DNA from: Amycolatopsis pretoriensis
GTDB lineage: Bacteria > Actinomycetota > Actinomycetes > Mycobacteriales > Pseudonocardiaceae
DNA: 64,000 bases
Reading direction: 5' to 3'
Assembly (NCBI RefSeq): GCF_900107925.1
Contig: NZ_FNUJ01000004.1
Location: forward strand, 496,001 to 560,000
The notes under the pieces are model-generated. The model did not search any database. It was not told the DNA's origin and saw nothing but the letters and a program-made list of their open reading frames with translations. The stretch's first letter is position 1. Every line of letters begins with the position of its first letter. The position numbers and the translations under genes were made by a program. Below, piece by piece: positions 18,781 to 27,807 of the stretch.

Positions 18781-18818
18781 CCGCGACGAGGAGCCGGTCA
18801 GATCAGGCCCCGTCGCGG
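18781..18818 (-). promoter_or_regulatory. Attenuator hairpin between Leu leader peptide and leuA
   Basis: Perfect 8-bp arms CCGCGACG (18818-18811 on the minus strand) and CGTCGCGG (18788-18781) enclose 22 nt. The 5' arm lies inside the leader-peptide codons just after the three Leu codons. A ribosome stalled at those codons would cover the arm and block the stem. There is no T-tract, so whether the stem terminates transcription or acts otherwise is open. Confidence 0.6.
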
Positions 18819-18844
18819 CAGCGAAGCAGGAGAACACGCGCCAC
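18803..18844 (-). CDS. leuA leader peptide (Leu-codon attenuator)
   Basis: The short frame reads GTG-GCG-CGT-GTT, then CTC-CTG-CTT, then CGC-TGC-CGC-GAC-GGG-GCC-TGA, giving VARVLLLRCRDGA. Three consecutive leucine codons (18832-18824) sit before the hairpin described separately. A TATGGT hexamer (18856-18851) ends 6 nt before the GTG, as at many other starts in the window, so translation would begin at the first base of the RNA. Together with the downstream leuA this is the classical layout of leucine attenuation. Conservation of the peptide in relatives would be decisive. Confidence 0.75.
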   Translation of the reverse strand: MARVLLLRCRDGA

Positions 18845-18850
18845 GCCCCC

Positions 18851-18856
18851 ACCATA
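18851..18856 (-). promoter_or_regulatory. -10 element of the leuA leader transcript
   Basis: TATGGT on the minus strand lies 6 nt before the leader-peptide GTG, fitting transcription start at the GTG. A TTCCCT at 18 nt upstream is a weak -35 candidate. Confidence 0.5.
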
Positions 18857-18948
18857 ACCACGCAACGCGGGGTGAGGGAAGCCGGGCTTCTCCCCGTGGG
18901 GGTTACCTGTGGGTAGCAATTGGCCGGTCGCCGTGCGAAACTGCGACC

Positions 18949-19335
18949 ATGGGTGAGCACGCAGAGTCGTCATCTTCGGCGGCGTCGTCGGAGGAGGAGA
19001 CGAAGGTCTCCCGCCGAGCCCCGGTCGACTGGCGCGGCGCGAGCGGCCGGGCGGCCTCGGCGCTGGCGTCGATCGTCCGCTGGGTGGGGTTGATCTTCGC
19101 CGCGCTCCTGGTGATCCACGTGATCTTCACGGTCGGCTCGGCAAACCCGGACAACGGCATCGTGTCGTTCGTGAAGTCGTGGGCGGACGGGCTGGCGCTG
19201 GGGTTCAGCGATTTGTTCACGCCCAGTGATGAGAAGCTGCGGGTGCTGGTGAACTACGGCATCGCGGCGATCTTCTGGCTCGTGGTGTCGGGGATTCTCG
19301 CGAAGGTGATCCGCCGGGTGGGCGGAGGGGCTTGA
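18949..19335 (+). CDS. Hypothetical membrane protein with two helices
   Basis: The 128-residue protein has a polar Ser/Glu-rich N-terminus of about 35 residues. A first helix follows (LIFAALLVIHVIFTVGSA), then a loop FVKSWADGLALGFSDLFTPSDEKLRVLVNY, and a second helix (GIAAIFWLVVSGILAKVI). The amphipathic middle recalls small actinobacterial envelope proteins, but I recognise no named family. It stands alone between divergent leuA and the next helix-hairpin-helix gene. ATG 18949 lacks a ribosome site. Confidence 0.65.
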   Translation: MGEHAESSSSAASSEEETKVSRRAPVDWRGASGRAASALASIVRWVGLIFAALLVIHVIFTVGSANPDNGIVSFVKSWADGLALGFSDLFTPSDEKLRVLVNYGIAAIFWLVVSGILAKVIRRVGGGA

Positions 19336-19416
19336 TCTCGCGGATGACGATCGGCGCGGCGTCGTAACGCACGGTCGCCGCCGGGCGACATCAGCACGCC
19401 GGAAGGAGTGCTGATC

Positions 19417-20112
19417 ATGTCCGTTTCCCAGCCTGTCGTGCCGAAGCCGAGCGCGGTCGCCCGCGTGGGGAGCCGCTGGTACTTCGTCGTCACCATCGCC
19501 ACCATCGGGCTGTTCGCCTGGGTGCCGTTCGTGCACGCCGCCGTCCGGCTCGGGCGGAAGTCGCTCTACGCGCGCGCCGCGGTCTTCGGGGCCGCCGCCG
19601 CGGTCATGTTCACGCTGCTGTCCCTGTCTCCGAAGGACGCCGCGGGCCACACGGTCGGCACCACCGGGAACCTGCTCACCTCGGTCGCGTCGGTACTGGG
19701 CCTCGTCGTCGTGGTGGTCGCCTGCGTCCAGCAGGTCAAGCTCCGCCGGCAGGTTCTCGGCCTCGCGCCGGCCGAACAGGGCGACCCGGCCCTCGCCGCC
19801 GCGCTGGCCGCGCGGGCGCGCCGCACCGAAGCACGGAAGCTGGTCGCGAGCGACCCGCTCATCGCGCGGGACCTCCGGATCGGCCGGCCCGACCTGCCGC
19901 GGAACTACGACGACGGCGGCCTCGTCGACCTCAACAACGCGCCGGCGGCCGTCATCGCGTCGGTTTGCGGGCTCGACGCCGAAACCGCCGAGGCCATCGT
20001 CGGCATCAGGGTGGAAGTCGGTGGGTTCGCCGCCGTCGACGATGTCGGCACCGTCGTTCCCTATGCCGCCCTCGACCGGGTGCGCGACCGGGCGATCGTC
20101 CTGCCGGCCTAG
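19417..20112 (+). CDS. Membrane protein with C-terminal helix-hairpin-helix domain
   Basis: The 231-residue protein has three N-terminal membrane helices (TIATIGLFAWVPFVHAAV, AAVFGAAAAVMFTLLSL, and SVASVLGLVVVVVACV). A charged linker with RRQVLGLAPAEQGDP comes next. A ComEA-like HhH motif follows at about residues 173-208 (VDLNNAPAAVIASVCGLDAE, then GGFAAVDDVG). DNA binding or a self-contained oligomerisation role is possible. ATG 19417 is chosen over GTG 19408 because GGAAGGAG ends 8 nt before it. Its stop overlaps the convergent nitroreductase gene. No function is assigned. Confidence 0.7.
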   Translation: MSVSQPVVPKPSAVARVGSRWYFVVTIATIGLFAWVPFVHAAVRLGRKSLYARAAVFGAAAAVMFTLLSLSPKDAAGHTVGTTGNLLTSVASVLGLVVVVVACVQQVKLRRQVLGLAPAEQGDPALAAALAARARRTEARKLVASDPLIARDLRIGRPDLPRNYDDGGLVDLNNAPAAVIASVCGLDAETAEAIVGIRVEVGGFAAVDDVGTVVPYAALDRVRDRAIVLPA

Positions 20113-20699
20113 AACGCCGGCTTGCCCCACTGGTCGGTGAACGCGAACTCCTCCAACGGCACCCGCACGCGCTCCGACTTCTCGCGCTCGACCCGCCAGT
20201 CCTCCTCCAGCACCTCAGGCGCAGCCGGCGACCCCACCGCGATCGCCACCTTCGGGATCGCGTCGTCCGGCAGGCCGAAGGCCGCGCTCACGTCGGAAGC
20301 CGAGAAGCCCGCCATCTGGTGCGCCACCAAGCCCAGCTCCACCGCCTGCAGCACCAGGTTCTCCGAAGCCAACCCCAGCCCGTACTCCGCGTACGGCACC
20401 GACCCCTTCGCGTTCGTCGTCACCATCACGCCGATCAGCAACAGGCTCGCCCGCCGGGCCCAGGCCTGGTTCCCCGAGTTCAACGTCGACAAGATCGCGT
20501 CGAACGACGGTGTCCCGCGCAGGCCCACCAGATAGCGGGCCGGCTGGGTGTTGCCGAACGACGGGGCCCAGCGGGCCGCCTCCAGCAGGGCCCGCACCTG
20601 GTCGGACGTCACCGAAAACGACGAGTCCAACGCCCGCGGGCTCCACCGCTCGGCCATCAGGGCAGCGATCGGGACGCTCGTCACAGCTGGCTTTCGCAC
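20109..20699 (-). CDS. Nitroreductase family protein
   Basis: The 196-residue FMN-dependent fold shows RWSPRALDSSFSVTSDQV near the N-terminus, ARWAPSFGNTQPARYLVG (residues about 44-61) for FMN and substrate binding, ENLVLQAVELGLVAHQMAGF and the C-terminal VAIAVGSPA. Such enzymes reduce nitro compounds, quinones or enals with NAD(P)H. GTG 20699 is preferred over the start two codons upstream, since TACCGT lies 7 nt ahead of it, the leaderless pattern. It is divergent from lysC with a 228-bp gap. Confidence 0.82.
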   Translation of the reverse strand: MRKPAVTSVPIAALMAERWSPRALDSSFSVTSDQVRALLEAARWAPSFGNTQPARYLVGLRGTPSFDAILSTLNSGNQAWARRASLLLIGVMVTTNAKGSVPYAEYGLGLASENLVLQAVELGLVAHQMAGFSASDVSAAFGLPDDAIPKVAIAVGSPAAPEVLEEDWRVEREKSERVRVPLEEFAFTDQWGKPAF

Positions 20700-20846
20700 G
20701 ATCAAGACGGTACCCGCGAGTGCTGTGCGTCACTCGGGAGGAAGGGCTTCGCGCATTTCCTTGGTGTTGCGGAAGATTTACTTCCGAGTGACCCACGCGA
20801 AGGGTCAGCCCCACGTCAAGAGGGTGGCGGGCGGTCCAACCCCCGG

Positions 20847-20852
20847 TAGGCT
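20847..20852 (+). promoter_or_regulatory. Candidate -10 element of the lysC-asd operon
   Basis: TAGGCT lies 75 bp before the lysC GTG, predicting a transcript of roughly 70 nt 5' UTR. No -35 consensus is obvious, and no T-box or lysine riboswitch signature is visible. Confidence 0.4.
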
Positions 20853-20927
20853 CCTCTTCAAATCATGGGACGCGGGGGCTCTCCGGTGCCCACCAGGGAG
20901 CCGCCCGGCCCGCGAGGAGGTTCGGGC

Positions 20928-22192
<1,265 letters not shown>

Positions 22193-22193
<1 letters not shown>

Positions 22194-23227
22194 TGGCGAA
22201 TGGGTTGCGGGTCGGGGTGGTCGGTGCGACCGGCCAGGTCGGCGCGGTCATGCGCAAACTGCTGGCGGAGCGGGAGTTCCCGATCGCCGAACTGAGGTAC
22301 TTCGCTTCGGCGCGCTCGGCGGGTTCGACGCTTCCTTGGCGCGACACCGAGATCACGATCGAAGACGCCGCAGAAGCGGATCCGTCCGGTTTGGACATCG
22401 CACTGTTCTCCGCGGGCGGGTCGACGTCGAAGGCGCAGGCGCCGCGGTTCGCCGAGGCGGGCGCGACGGTGATCGACAACTCCTCGGCGTTCCGGATGGA
22501 CCCGGACGTGCCGCTGGTCGTCAGCGAGGTCAACCCGCAGGCCGTCAAGGAGGCGCGCAAGGGGATCATCGCGAACCCCAACTGCACCACCATGGCCGCG
22601 ATGCCGGTGCTGAAGCCGCTGCACGACGAGGCCGGGCTGGTCCGGCTGGTCGCGTCGACCTACCAGGCGGTGTCCGGCAGCGGGCTGGCCGGCGTCGACG
22701 AGCTGGCGGGCCAGGTCAAGGCGGCCGCCGAGCACGCGGCGCTGCTGACCCACGACGGCGCGGCGATCGACTTCCCGAAGCCGGCGAAGTACGTCCGCCC
22801 GATCGCGTTCAACGTCCTCCCGATGGCCGGGTCCATTGTGGACGACGGTGAGTTCGAGACGGACGAAGAGAAGAAGTTCCGCAACGAGAGCCGGAAGATC
22901 CTCAGCATCCCGGGCCTCGGCGTCTCGTGCACCTGCGTGCGCGTGCCGGTGTTCTCGGGCCACTCGATCTCGGTGAACGCCCAGTTCGAGCGGGCGCTGA
23001 CGGTCGAGCGCGCGACGGAGCTGCTGACGCACGCGCCGGGTGTCGAGCTGTCGGAGGTCCCGACCCCGTTGCAGGCGGCGGGCAACGACCCGAGCTACGT
23101 CGGCCGCATCCGCGTCGACCAGGGCGTCGAGAACGGCCTCGCGCTGTTCATCTCGAACGACAACCTGCGCAAGGGCGCGGCGCTCAACGCCGTGCAGATC
23201 GCGGAGCTGATCGCCGAGCAGTCGTAG
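22193..23227 (+). CDS. asd: Aspartate-semialdehyde dehydrogenase
   Basis: The 344-residue enzyme reduces aspartyl phosphate to the semialdehyde with NADPH. It has the N-terminal VGVVGATGQVGAVM Rossmann motif, the catalytic Cys in NPNCTTMAAM (about residue 130), a QAVSGSGLAGVDEL loop, and the substrate-binding Arg and His region with RVPVFSGHS. The ATG overlaps the lysC stop by one base, so the pair is translationally coupled, the usual actinobacterial ask-asd operon. A terminator-like hairpin follows 29 bp downstream. Confidence 0.96.
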
Positions 23228-23256
23228 TACACAGTGGACGAATAAACTCGCTTGGC

Positions 23257-23296
23257 CGTTTCGCGGTGCCCGGGGGATCCTGGGCACCGCGAAACG
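23257..23296 (+). terminator. Hairpin terminator after lysC-asd
   Basis: A perfect 15-bp stem (23257-23271 CGTTTCGCGGTGCCC with 23282-23296) has a 10-nt loop. It is followed by CTTT only, typical of the weak T-tracts of actinobacterial terminators. Confidence 0.75.
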
Positions 23297-23315
23297 CTTT
23301 CCAGGGGAGGAAACC

Positions 23316-24506
23316 ATGTACACCGCTGTCGACGGAGCCCGCGTCCCGATCCGGATGTGGGCGGATCCCGCGTCGGTCGAAGACCAGGCCATGCGGCAGC
23401 TGCAGAACGTCGCGAACCTGCCGTGGGTGCACGGGCTCGCCGTGATGCCCGACGTGCACTACGGCAAGGGCGCCACGGTCGGCAGCGTCATCGCCATGCG
23501 CGACGCCGTTTCGCCCGCCGCGGTCGGGGTCGACATCGGGTGCGGGATGAGCGCCGTGCGGACGTCGCTCACCGCCGCCGACCTGCCCGACGACCTCGGG
23601 AAGCTGCGTCGCCGGATCGAAAGCGCCGTGCCGGTCGGGTTCGGGCTGCACAAGTCGCCGGTGAACCCCGCGAAGGTGCACGGCGTCGGCGGCTGGGACG
23701 CGTTCTGGCAGGGCTTCGGCCGGCTGCACGAAGGCGTCCAGCAGTTGCACGACCGGGCCGCGCGGCAGATCGGCAGCCTCGGCGGCGGGAACCACTTCAT
23801 CGAGGTCTGCCTCGAGCAGGGTGGCGCCGACTCGGGGCGCGTCTGGCTGATGCTGCACTCGGGTTCGCGCAACATCGGCAAGGAGCTCGCCGAGCGGCAC
23901 ATGGCGGTCGCGCGGAAGCTGCCGCACAACGCCGACCTGCCGGATCGGGACCTCGCGGTGTTCGTCGCGGGCACGCCCGAGATGGCGGCGTACCGGCGTG
24001 ACCTGTTCTGGGCGCAGGACTACGCCGCGCGCAACCGCGCCACGATGGTCGCGCTCGTGAAGCTGGCGCTCGCCGAGGTGGTGCCGGGCACCACCTTCGA
24101 CGACGCGATCTCGTGCCACCACAACTACGTCGCCGAGGAGACCTACGACGGCGTCGAGCTGCTCGTCACGCGGAAGGGCGCGATCCGCGCCGGCTCGGGT
24201 GACCTCGGGATCATCCCGGGCAGCATGGGGACCGGTTCGTACATCGTCCGCGGTCTCGGGAACAAGTCGTCCTTCGAGTCGGCGTCGCACGGCGCCGGCC
24301 GCCGGATGTCGCGCAACAAGGCCAAGAAGCTGTTCACGGCCGACGACCTCGCGGCGCAGACGGCGGGCGTCGAGTGCCGCAAGGACTCGGGGGTCGTCGA
24401 CGAGATCCCGGCCGCGTACAAGGACATCGAAACGGTGATCCAGGCCCAGACGGACCTGGTCGAGGTCGTGGCGCACCTCAAGCAGGTGGTCTGCGTCAAG
24501 GGCTGA
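23316..24506 (+). CDS. rtcB: RtcB family RNA ligase
   Basis: The 396-residue protein is an RtcB 3'-phosphate RNA ligase by motif. It shows VMPDVHYGKGATVGSV and GVDIGCGMSAVRT (metal-binding Asp, Cys), HSGSRNIGK, the metal-binding His in SCHHNYVAEE (about residues 266-275), and the guanylylated His region in SHGAGRRMSRNKAKK (near residue 325). It seals 2',3'-cyclic or 3'-phosphate and 5'-OH RNA ends using GTP and Mn. No archease or RtcA gene lies adjacent. A GGGGAGG site precedes the ATG. Confidence 0.93.
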   Translation: MYTAVDGARVPIRMWADPASVEDQAMRQLQNVANLPWVHGLAVMPDVHYGKGATVGSVIAMRDAVSPAAVGVDIGCGMSAVRTSLTAADLPDDLGKLRRRIESAVPVGFGLHKSPVNPAKVHGVGGWDAFWQGFGRLHEGVQQLHDRAARQIGSLGGGNHFIEVCLEQGGADSGRVWLMLHSGSRNIGKELAERHMAVARKLPHNADLPDRDLAVFVAGTPEMAAYRRDLFWAQDYAARNRATMVALVKLALAEVVPGTTFDDAISCHHNYVAEETYDGVELLVTRKGAIRAGSGDLGIIPGSMGTGSYIVRGLGNKSSFESASHGAGRRMSRNKAKKLFTADDLAAQTAGVECRKDSGVVDEIPAAYKDIETVIQAQTDLVEVVAHLKQVVCVKG

Positions 24507-24522
24507 GCGGTACCTTGGCGCC

Positions 24523-24903
24523 ATGACGAGGGGTGGAACGACGGCCGCGCTGCTGGCCGCCGCCGCACTGCTGTTGAGCGGGTGCGACGAGGTCGGCAAC
24601 GCGGTCGATCAGGGGTCGAAGACGGTCGACAAGGTGGGTGTCTGCACCGAGGCGCTCGGGCTCGCGGACCTGAACCCGCTGGTCGACCCGGACAAGCTCA
24701 AGGCGCGGGCCGCGGACAAGGAGAAGCGGCTGCGGGAGCTCGCCGGGGACGTCCAGGACCAGGACGTCAAGAACGCGCTGCTCGGGATGGCCGGGTCGTA
24801 CGTCGAGGTGCAGAAGGAACGCATCGAAGACGCCGGCGTCGTGGCCCAGTGGGTCCAGCGCAACGTCAAGAAGCTCGACGCCCTCCGCACCGCCTGCAGC
24901 TGA
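24523..24903 (+). CDS. Small putative lipoprotein
   Basis: The 126-residue protein starts with a signal peptide whose lipobox LLLSGC places the lipidated Cys at residue 21. The mature part is helical and charged (KARAADKEKRLRELAGDVQD, VQKERIEDAGVVAQWVQRN) and has two further Cys. No family is recognised. ATG 24523 is preceded by TACCTT and 6 nt, the leaderless pattern seen elsewhere in the window. It is followed by two palindromic repeat copies that face a convergent MFS gene. Confidence 0.75.
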   Translation: MTRGGTTAALLAAAALLLSGCDEVGNAVDQGSKTVDKVGVCTEALGLADLNPLVDPDKLKARAADKEKRLRELAGDVQDQDVKNALLGMAGSYVEVQKERIEDAGVVAQWVQRNVKKLDALRTACS

Positions 24904-24912
24904 CGCGCGAAA

Positions 24913-24938
24913 GCGTAGCTTTCACGTGAAAGCTACGC
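24913..24938. repeat. CACGTG-centred palindrome, copy 1
   Basis: A perfect 26-bp palindrome with core AGCTTTCACGTGAAAGCT and outer arms GCGT/ACGC lies 9 bp after the lipoprotein stop, in a convergent gap. It can form a hairpin in RNA from either strand and may act as a bidirectional terminator. Five more copies occur in this window. Confidence 0.85.
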
Positions 24939-24948
24939 CCCAGGTGGG

Positions 24949-24966
24949 AGCTTTCACGTGAAAGCT
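24949..24966. repeat. CACGTG-centred palindrome, copy 2
   Basis: A perfect 18-bp palindrome AGCTTTCACGTGAAAGCT lies 10 bp after copy 1 and 4 bp before the stop of the convergent MFS gene, giving a tandem pair in a 67-bp gap. Confidence 0.85.
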
Positions 24967-24970
24967 ACGG

Positions 24971-26170
24971 CTAACCCTCGGCCAGTGCCGGGACCGGCTC
25001 CGCGGCCGGTTCCGGTGCTCGCCGGTGGAGCAGGCCGGCCGCCGCGACCACCAGGCCGCCGAGCCCGGCCGCGGCGAAGCCCCACGCCGGGTTCGAGTGG
25101 TCGATCGCGAAGCCGACCACCGGGCTGCCCAGTGCCAGGCCGAGCCGCGTCGACGCGTCCTGCAACCCCATCGCCTCGCCGCGGACCTGCGGCGGCGCGA
25201 TCCGGCTGACCGTCTCGGTGGTCGCCGCGAGCGTCGGCGCGCAGAGCAGGTTCGTCGGGATCAGCACCAGCGTCAGCAGCCACCACGAGTGCCCGGCCAG
25301 CCCGACCGGTACCACCAGCAGCGCGAGCAGCAGCATCAGCACGCCTTGGGGCAGCGACCGCTTCACGGCCCCGTGCACGATGCCGCCGGCGATCGACGCC
25401 GCGCACATCACCGCGATCACCAGCCCGGTCACGCCGAGGTCGCCGTTCTCCCGCAGCGTCGCGAGCGTCGCCAGCTCGGTGCCGACGAGCACGAACAGCG
25501 TGCCGGCGGCGATCAGCAGCGTCGCCACGAGCCGGCCGGTCAGCCAGCTCCGCAGCGGCGGCCGGGCGGTGGACGCGCCGGGCTCGACGGCTTCGCGGAT
25601 CGGCGGGTTCACGAGCCAGATCAGGAACGCCGTGCCGCCGAACAACGCGCCGAGCGCGCTCAGCGTGAACGTCGGGGAGAGCGTCGTGATCGCCGCGATG
25701 CCGAGCGCCGGACCGATCATGAACGTCGCTTCGATCGAGATCGTGTCGAGCGAGTACGCCGCGCGGCGCTCCTCGACCGGCACGAGCGCGGCCAGGACCT
25801 GGCGCGCGAGCGACCCCGCGGGCACGGAGAGCATCCCGGCCGGGACCGCGACCGCGGCGAGCGCCGCGTAGGGCAGGTGCGGCGCGGCGAACCAGAACAC
25901 CGTGGTGCCGGTGCCGCAGAGCGCGACGATCGGGCGCAGGCCGTAGCGGTCGAAGCAGCGGCCCAGCAGCGGCGCGCCGAGGGCCATGCCGAGGGTGATC
26001 CCCGCGCCGACCAGCCCCGCGGCGCCGTAGCCGTGGCCCAGCCCGGTGACGATGTACAGCGTCAGCAGCACGCCGTTCATGGTCATCGGCAGCCGCGCCA
26101 GGAACATCAGCGCCATCGTCGACGGGACGCGGGGGACGGACAGGACCCGGCGGTACGGCTGGAACGGCAC
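24971..26170 (-). CDS. MFS transporter (12-helix type)
   Basis: The protein has about twelve membrane helices, with MALMFLARLPMTMNGVLLTL as helix 1 and GCFDRYGLRPIV-type loop 2-3 (LLGRCFDRYGLRPIVALCG). Such actinobacterial MFS proteins are putative drug or metabolite efflux pumps. The frame is open back to an ATG at 26251. I prefer GTG 26170 (399 residues), because the upstream 27 codons cross the probable operator region and homologues begin near MPFQPYRR. The start is uncertain. It is divergent from a DHA2 pump whose regulator may control both. Confidence 0.78.
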   Translation of the reverse strand: MPFQPYRRVLSVPRVPSTMALMFLARLPMTMNGVLLTLYIVTGLGHGYGAAGLVGAGITLGMALGAPLLGRCFDRYGLRPIVALCGTGTTVFWFAAPHLPYAALAAVAVPAGMLSVPAGSLARQVLAALVPVEERRAAYSLDTISIEATFMIGPALGIAAITTLSPTFTLSALGALFGGTAFLIWLVNPPIREAVEPGASTARPPLRSWLTGRLVATLLIAAGTLFVLVGTELATLATLRENGDLGVTGLVIAVMCAASIAGGIVHGAVKRSLPQGVLMLLLALLVVPVGLAGHSWWLLTLVLIPTNLLCAPTLAATTETVSRIAPPQVRGEAMGLQDASTRLGLALGSPVVGFAIDHSNPAWGFAAAGLGGLVVAAAGLLHRRAPEPAAEPVPALAEG

Positions 26171-26236
26171 GTACTCGATGAGAACCCAAGGTGGTACGCG
26201 CGTGCAAGTTATTTCCCCGTGGCGTTCACCGATTTT

Positions 26237-26280
26237 GAGAGCTACTCTCATTTGGCAGTAACTATCAATTGGGAGTAGCT
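26237..26280. promoter_or_regulatory. Operator-like inverted repeats between divergent MFS genes
   Basis: GAGAGCTACTCTC (26237-26249) is a local palindrome. Its AGCTACTC half recurs inverted as GAGTAGCT (26273-26280) directly before the DHA2 pump start. The TetR protein encoded downstream of the pump is the natural candidate to bind here. Confidence 0.55.
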
Positions 26281-27807
26281 ATGACTCAACTCCAGCCACG
26301 CAGGTGGTGGGCGCTCGGAGCGCTCGCGGTGAGCCTGCTGACCGTCGGGCTCGACCTGACCGTGCTGAACGTCGCCGTGCCGACGCTCGCCGTCGACCTC
26401 GGCGCCACGACCACGCAGCTGCAGTGGTTCGGCAACGCGTACACGCTCGCGCTGGCCGCCCTGCTGCTGCCGGCGGGCCTGCTGGGCGACCGGTTCGGCC
26501 CGAAGAAACTGCTGCTCGGCGCGCTCGCGCTGTTCGGCCTGGCCTCCCTGGCCTGCGCCTACGCGAGCACGCCCGGCCAGCTGATCGCCGCCCGCGTCGT
26601 GCTCGGCGCCGGCGCGGCGTTCCTCATCCCGCTGTCGCTTTCGCTGCTCAACACCCTGTTCCCCCCGGAGGAGCGGGCGAAGGCGCTGACGACGTGGGTG
26701 ATGGCGACGTTCGCCGGCATCCCGCTCGGGCCGCTGCTCGGCGGCTGGCTGCTCGACCACTACGCGTGGGGTTCGGTGTTCCTGATCAACGTCCCGTTGA
26801 CCGTCGTCGGCCTGGTCGCGGTGCTGTTCCTGGTGCCGCTCACGCCCGGCTCCGGCCGCGGCCGGATCGACTTCACGGGCATCGCGCTCTCGGCGGCCGG
26901 GCTGGTCGCGCTGACGTACGGCTTCGTCCACGCGGGCGAGCACGGTTGGGCCGACCCGGTGACGTACGGCCTGATCGCACTCGGCGTCGCGGTGCTGGCG
27001 GTGTTCGGCTGGACGCAGACGCGCACGGCCGCGCCGCTCACCGACCTGGCGTTGTTCCGCGAGCCGCGGTTCGTCTGGGGCGCGGTGCTCGCGACGATGG
27101 CGTCGTTCGCGCTGATGGGTTTGCTGTTCGTGCTGCCGCAGCTGTTCCAGGCGGTGCAGGGGGCCGACGCGCTGCAGACCGGCGTGCGGCTGCTGCCGCT
27201 GATCGGCGGGATGCTGGTGTCGGCGAAGGTCGCCGAACGGCTGGTCGCGGTGGTGGGCGTGCGGGTGGTCGTCACAGCGGGGTTCGCGCTGCTCGCGGGT
27301 GGGTTGGCGTGGGGTTCGGCGACGTCGCCGTCGGACGGCTACGGCTTCACGGTGGCCTGGGCGAGCGTCATCGGGCTGGGCACGGGGTGCACGCTGCCGC
27401 CGCTGATGACGATGGCGATGGGCGCGCTCACCGAGGGGCGCTCGGGCGCCGGGTCGGCGCTGATCCAGGTGCTGCGCCAGGTCGGCGGCACGATCGGGGT
27501 GGCGGTGCTGGGCACGGTGCTCAACGGCGTCTACCGGGACGGTGTTGCCGTCGGAGGGTTGCCGGCGCCGGTGGCGGACGCGGTGCGCGGGAGTGCGTCG
27601 GGTGCGGTGGCCGTCGCGGAGAAGCTGCACCTGCCGTCGCTGGCGGAGTCGGCGCGGGTGGCGTTCACCGACGGCATGGCGGCGACCCTGTGGGTCTGCG
27701 CCGGGCTGGGGGTGGCGGGTGCGCTGCTCGCGCTGCTGTTCCTGCCCGGGCGGGCGGCCCCGGAGGTGCGGCCGCGAGAATCGGAGCATGACGTCGTCGC
27801 CAGCTGA
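26281..27807 (+). CDS. DHA2 family MFS drug exporter (14 helices)
   Basis: The 508-residue protein has about fourteen helices. It shows the DHA2 motifs LTVGLDLTVLNVAVPTLAVDL in helix 1, GLLGDRFGPKKLLLGALALF as motif A (about residues 66-85) and the helix-5 antiporter motif with GPLLGGWLLDHYAWGSVF. It would export cationic or amphipathic drugs by proton antiport. ATG 26281 has GGGAG 5 nt upstream and is preferred to an in-frame TTG 12 bp earlier. The TetR gene overlaps its end by 20 bp, so the pump and regulator share a message. Confidence 0.9.
   Translation: MTQLQPRRWWALGALAVSLLTVGLDLTVLNVAVPTLAVDLGATTTQLQWFGNAYTLALAALLLPAGLLGDRFGPKKLLLGALALFGLASLACAYASTPGQLIAARVVLGAGAAFLIPLSLSLLNTLFPPEERAKALTTWVMATFAGIPLGPLLGGWLLDHYAWGSVFLINVPLTVVGLVAVLFLVPLTPGSGRGRIDFTGIALSAAGLVALTYGFVHAGEHGWADPVTYGLIALGVAVLAVFGWTQTRTAAPLTDLALFREPRFVWGAVLATMASFALMGLLFVLPQLFQAVQGADALQTGVRLLPLIGGMLVSAKVAERLVAVVGVRVVVTAGFALLAGGLAWGSATSPSDGYGFTVAWASVIGLGTGCTLPPLMTMAMGALTEGRSGAGSALIQVLRQVGGTIGVAVLGTVLNGVYRDGVAVGGLPAPVADAVRGSASGAVAVAEKLHLPSLAESARVAFTDGMAATLWVCAGLGVAGALLALLFLPGRAAPEVRPRESEHDVVAS

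Noticed and set aside
20865..20927. 21-codon N-terminal extension of lysC
   Set aside because: It is Pro/Gly/Arg-rich and not part of the kinase fold. The GTG at 20928 has a strong ribosome site and gives the family length.
20706..20927. Lysine riboswitch or T-box upstream of lysC
   Set aside because: No conserved riboswitch or T-box sequence is visible in this gap.
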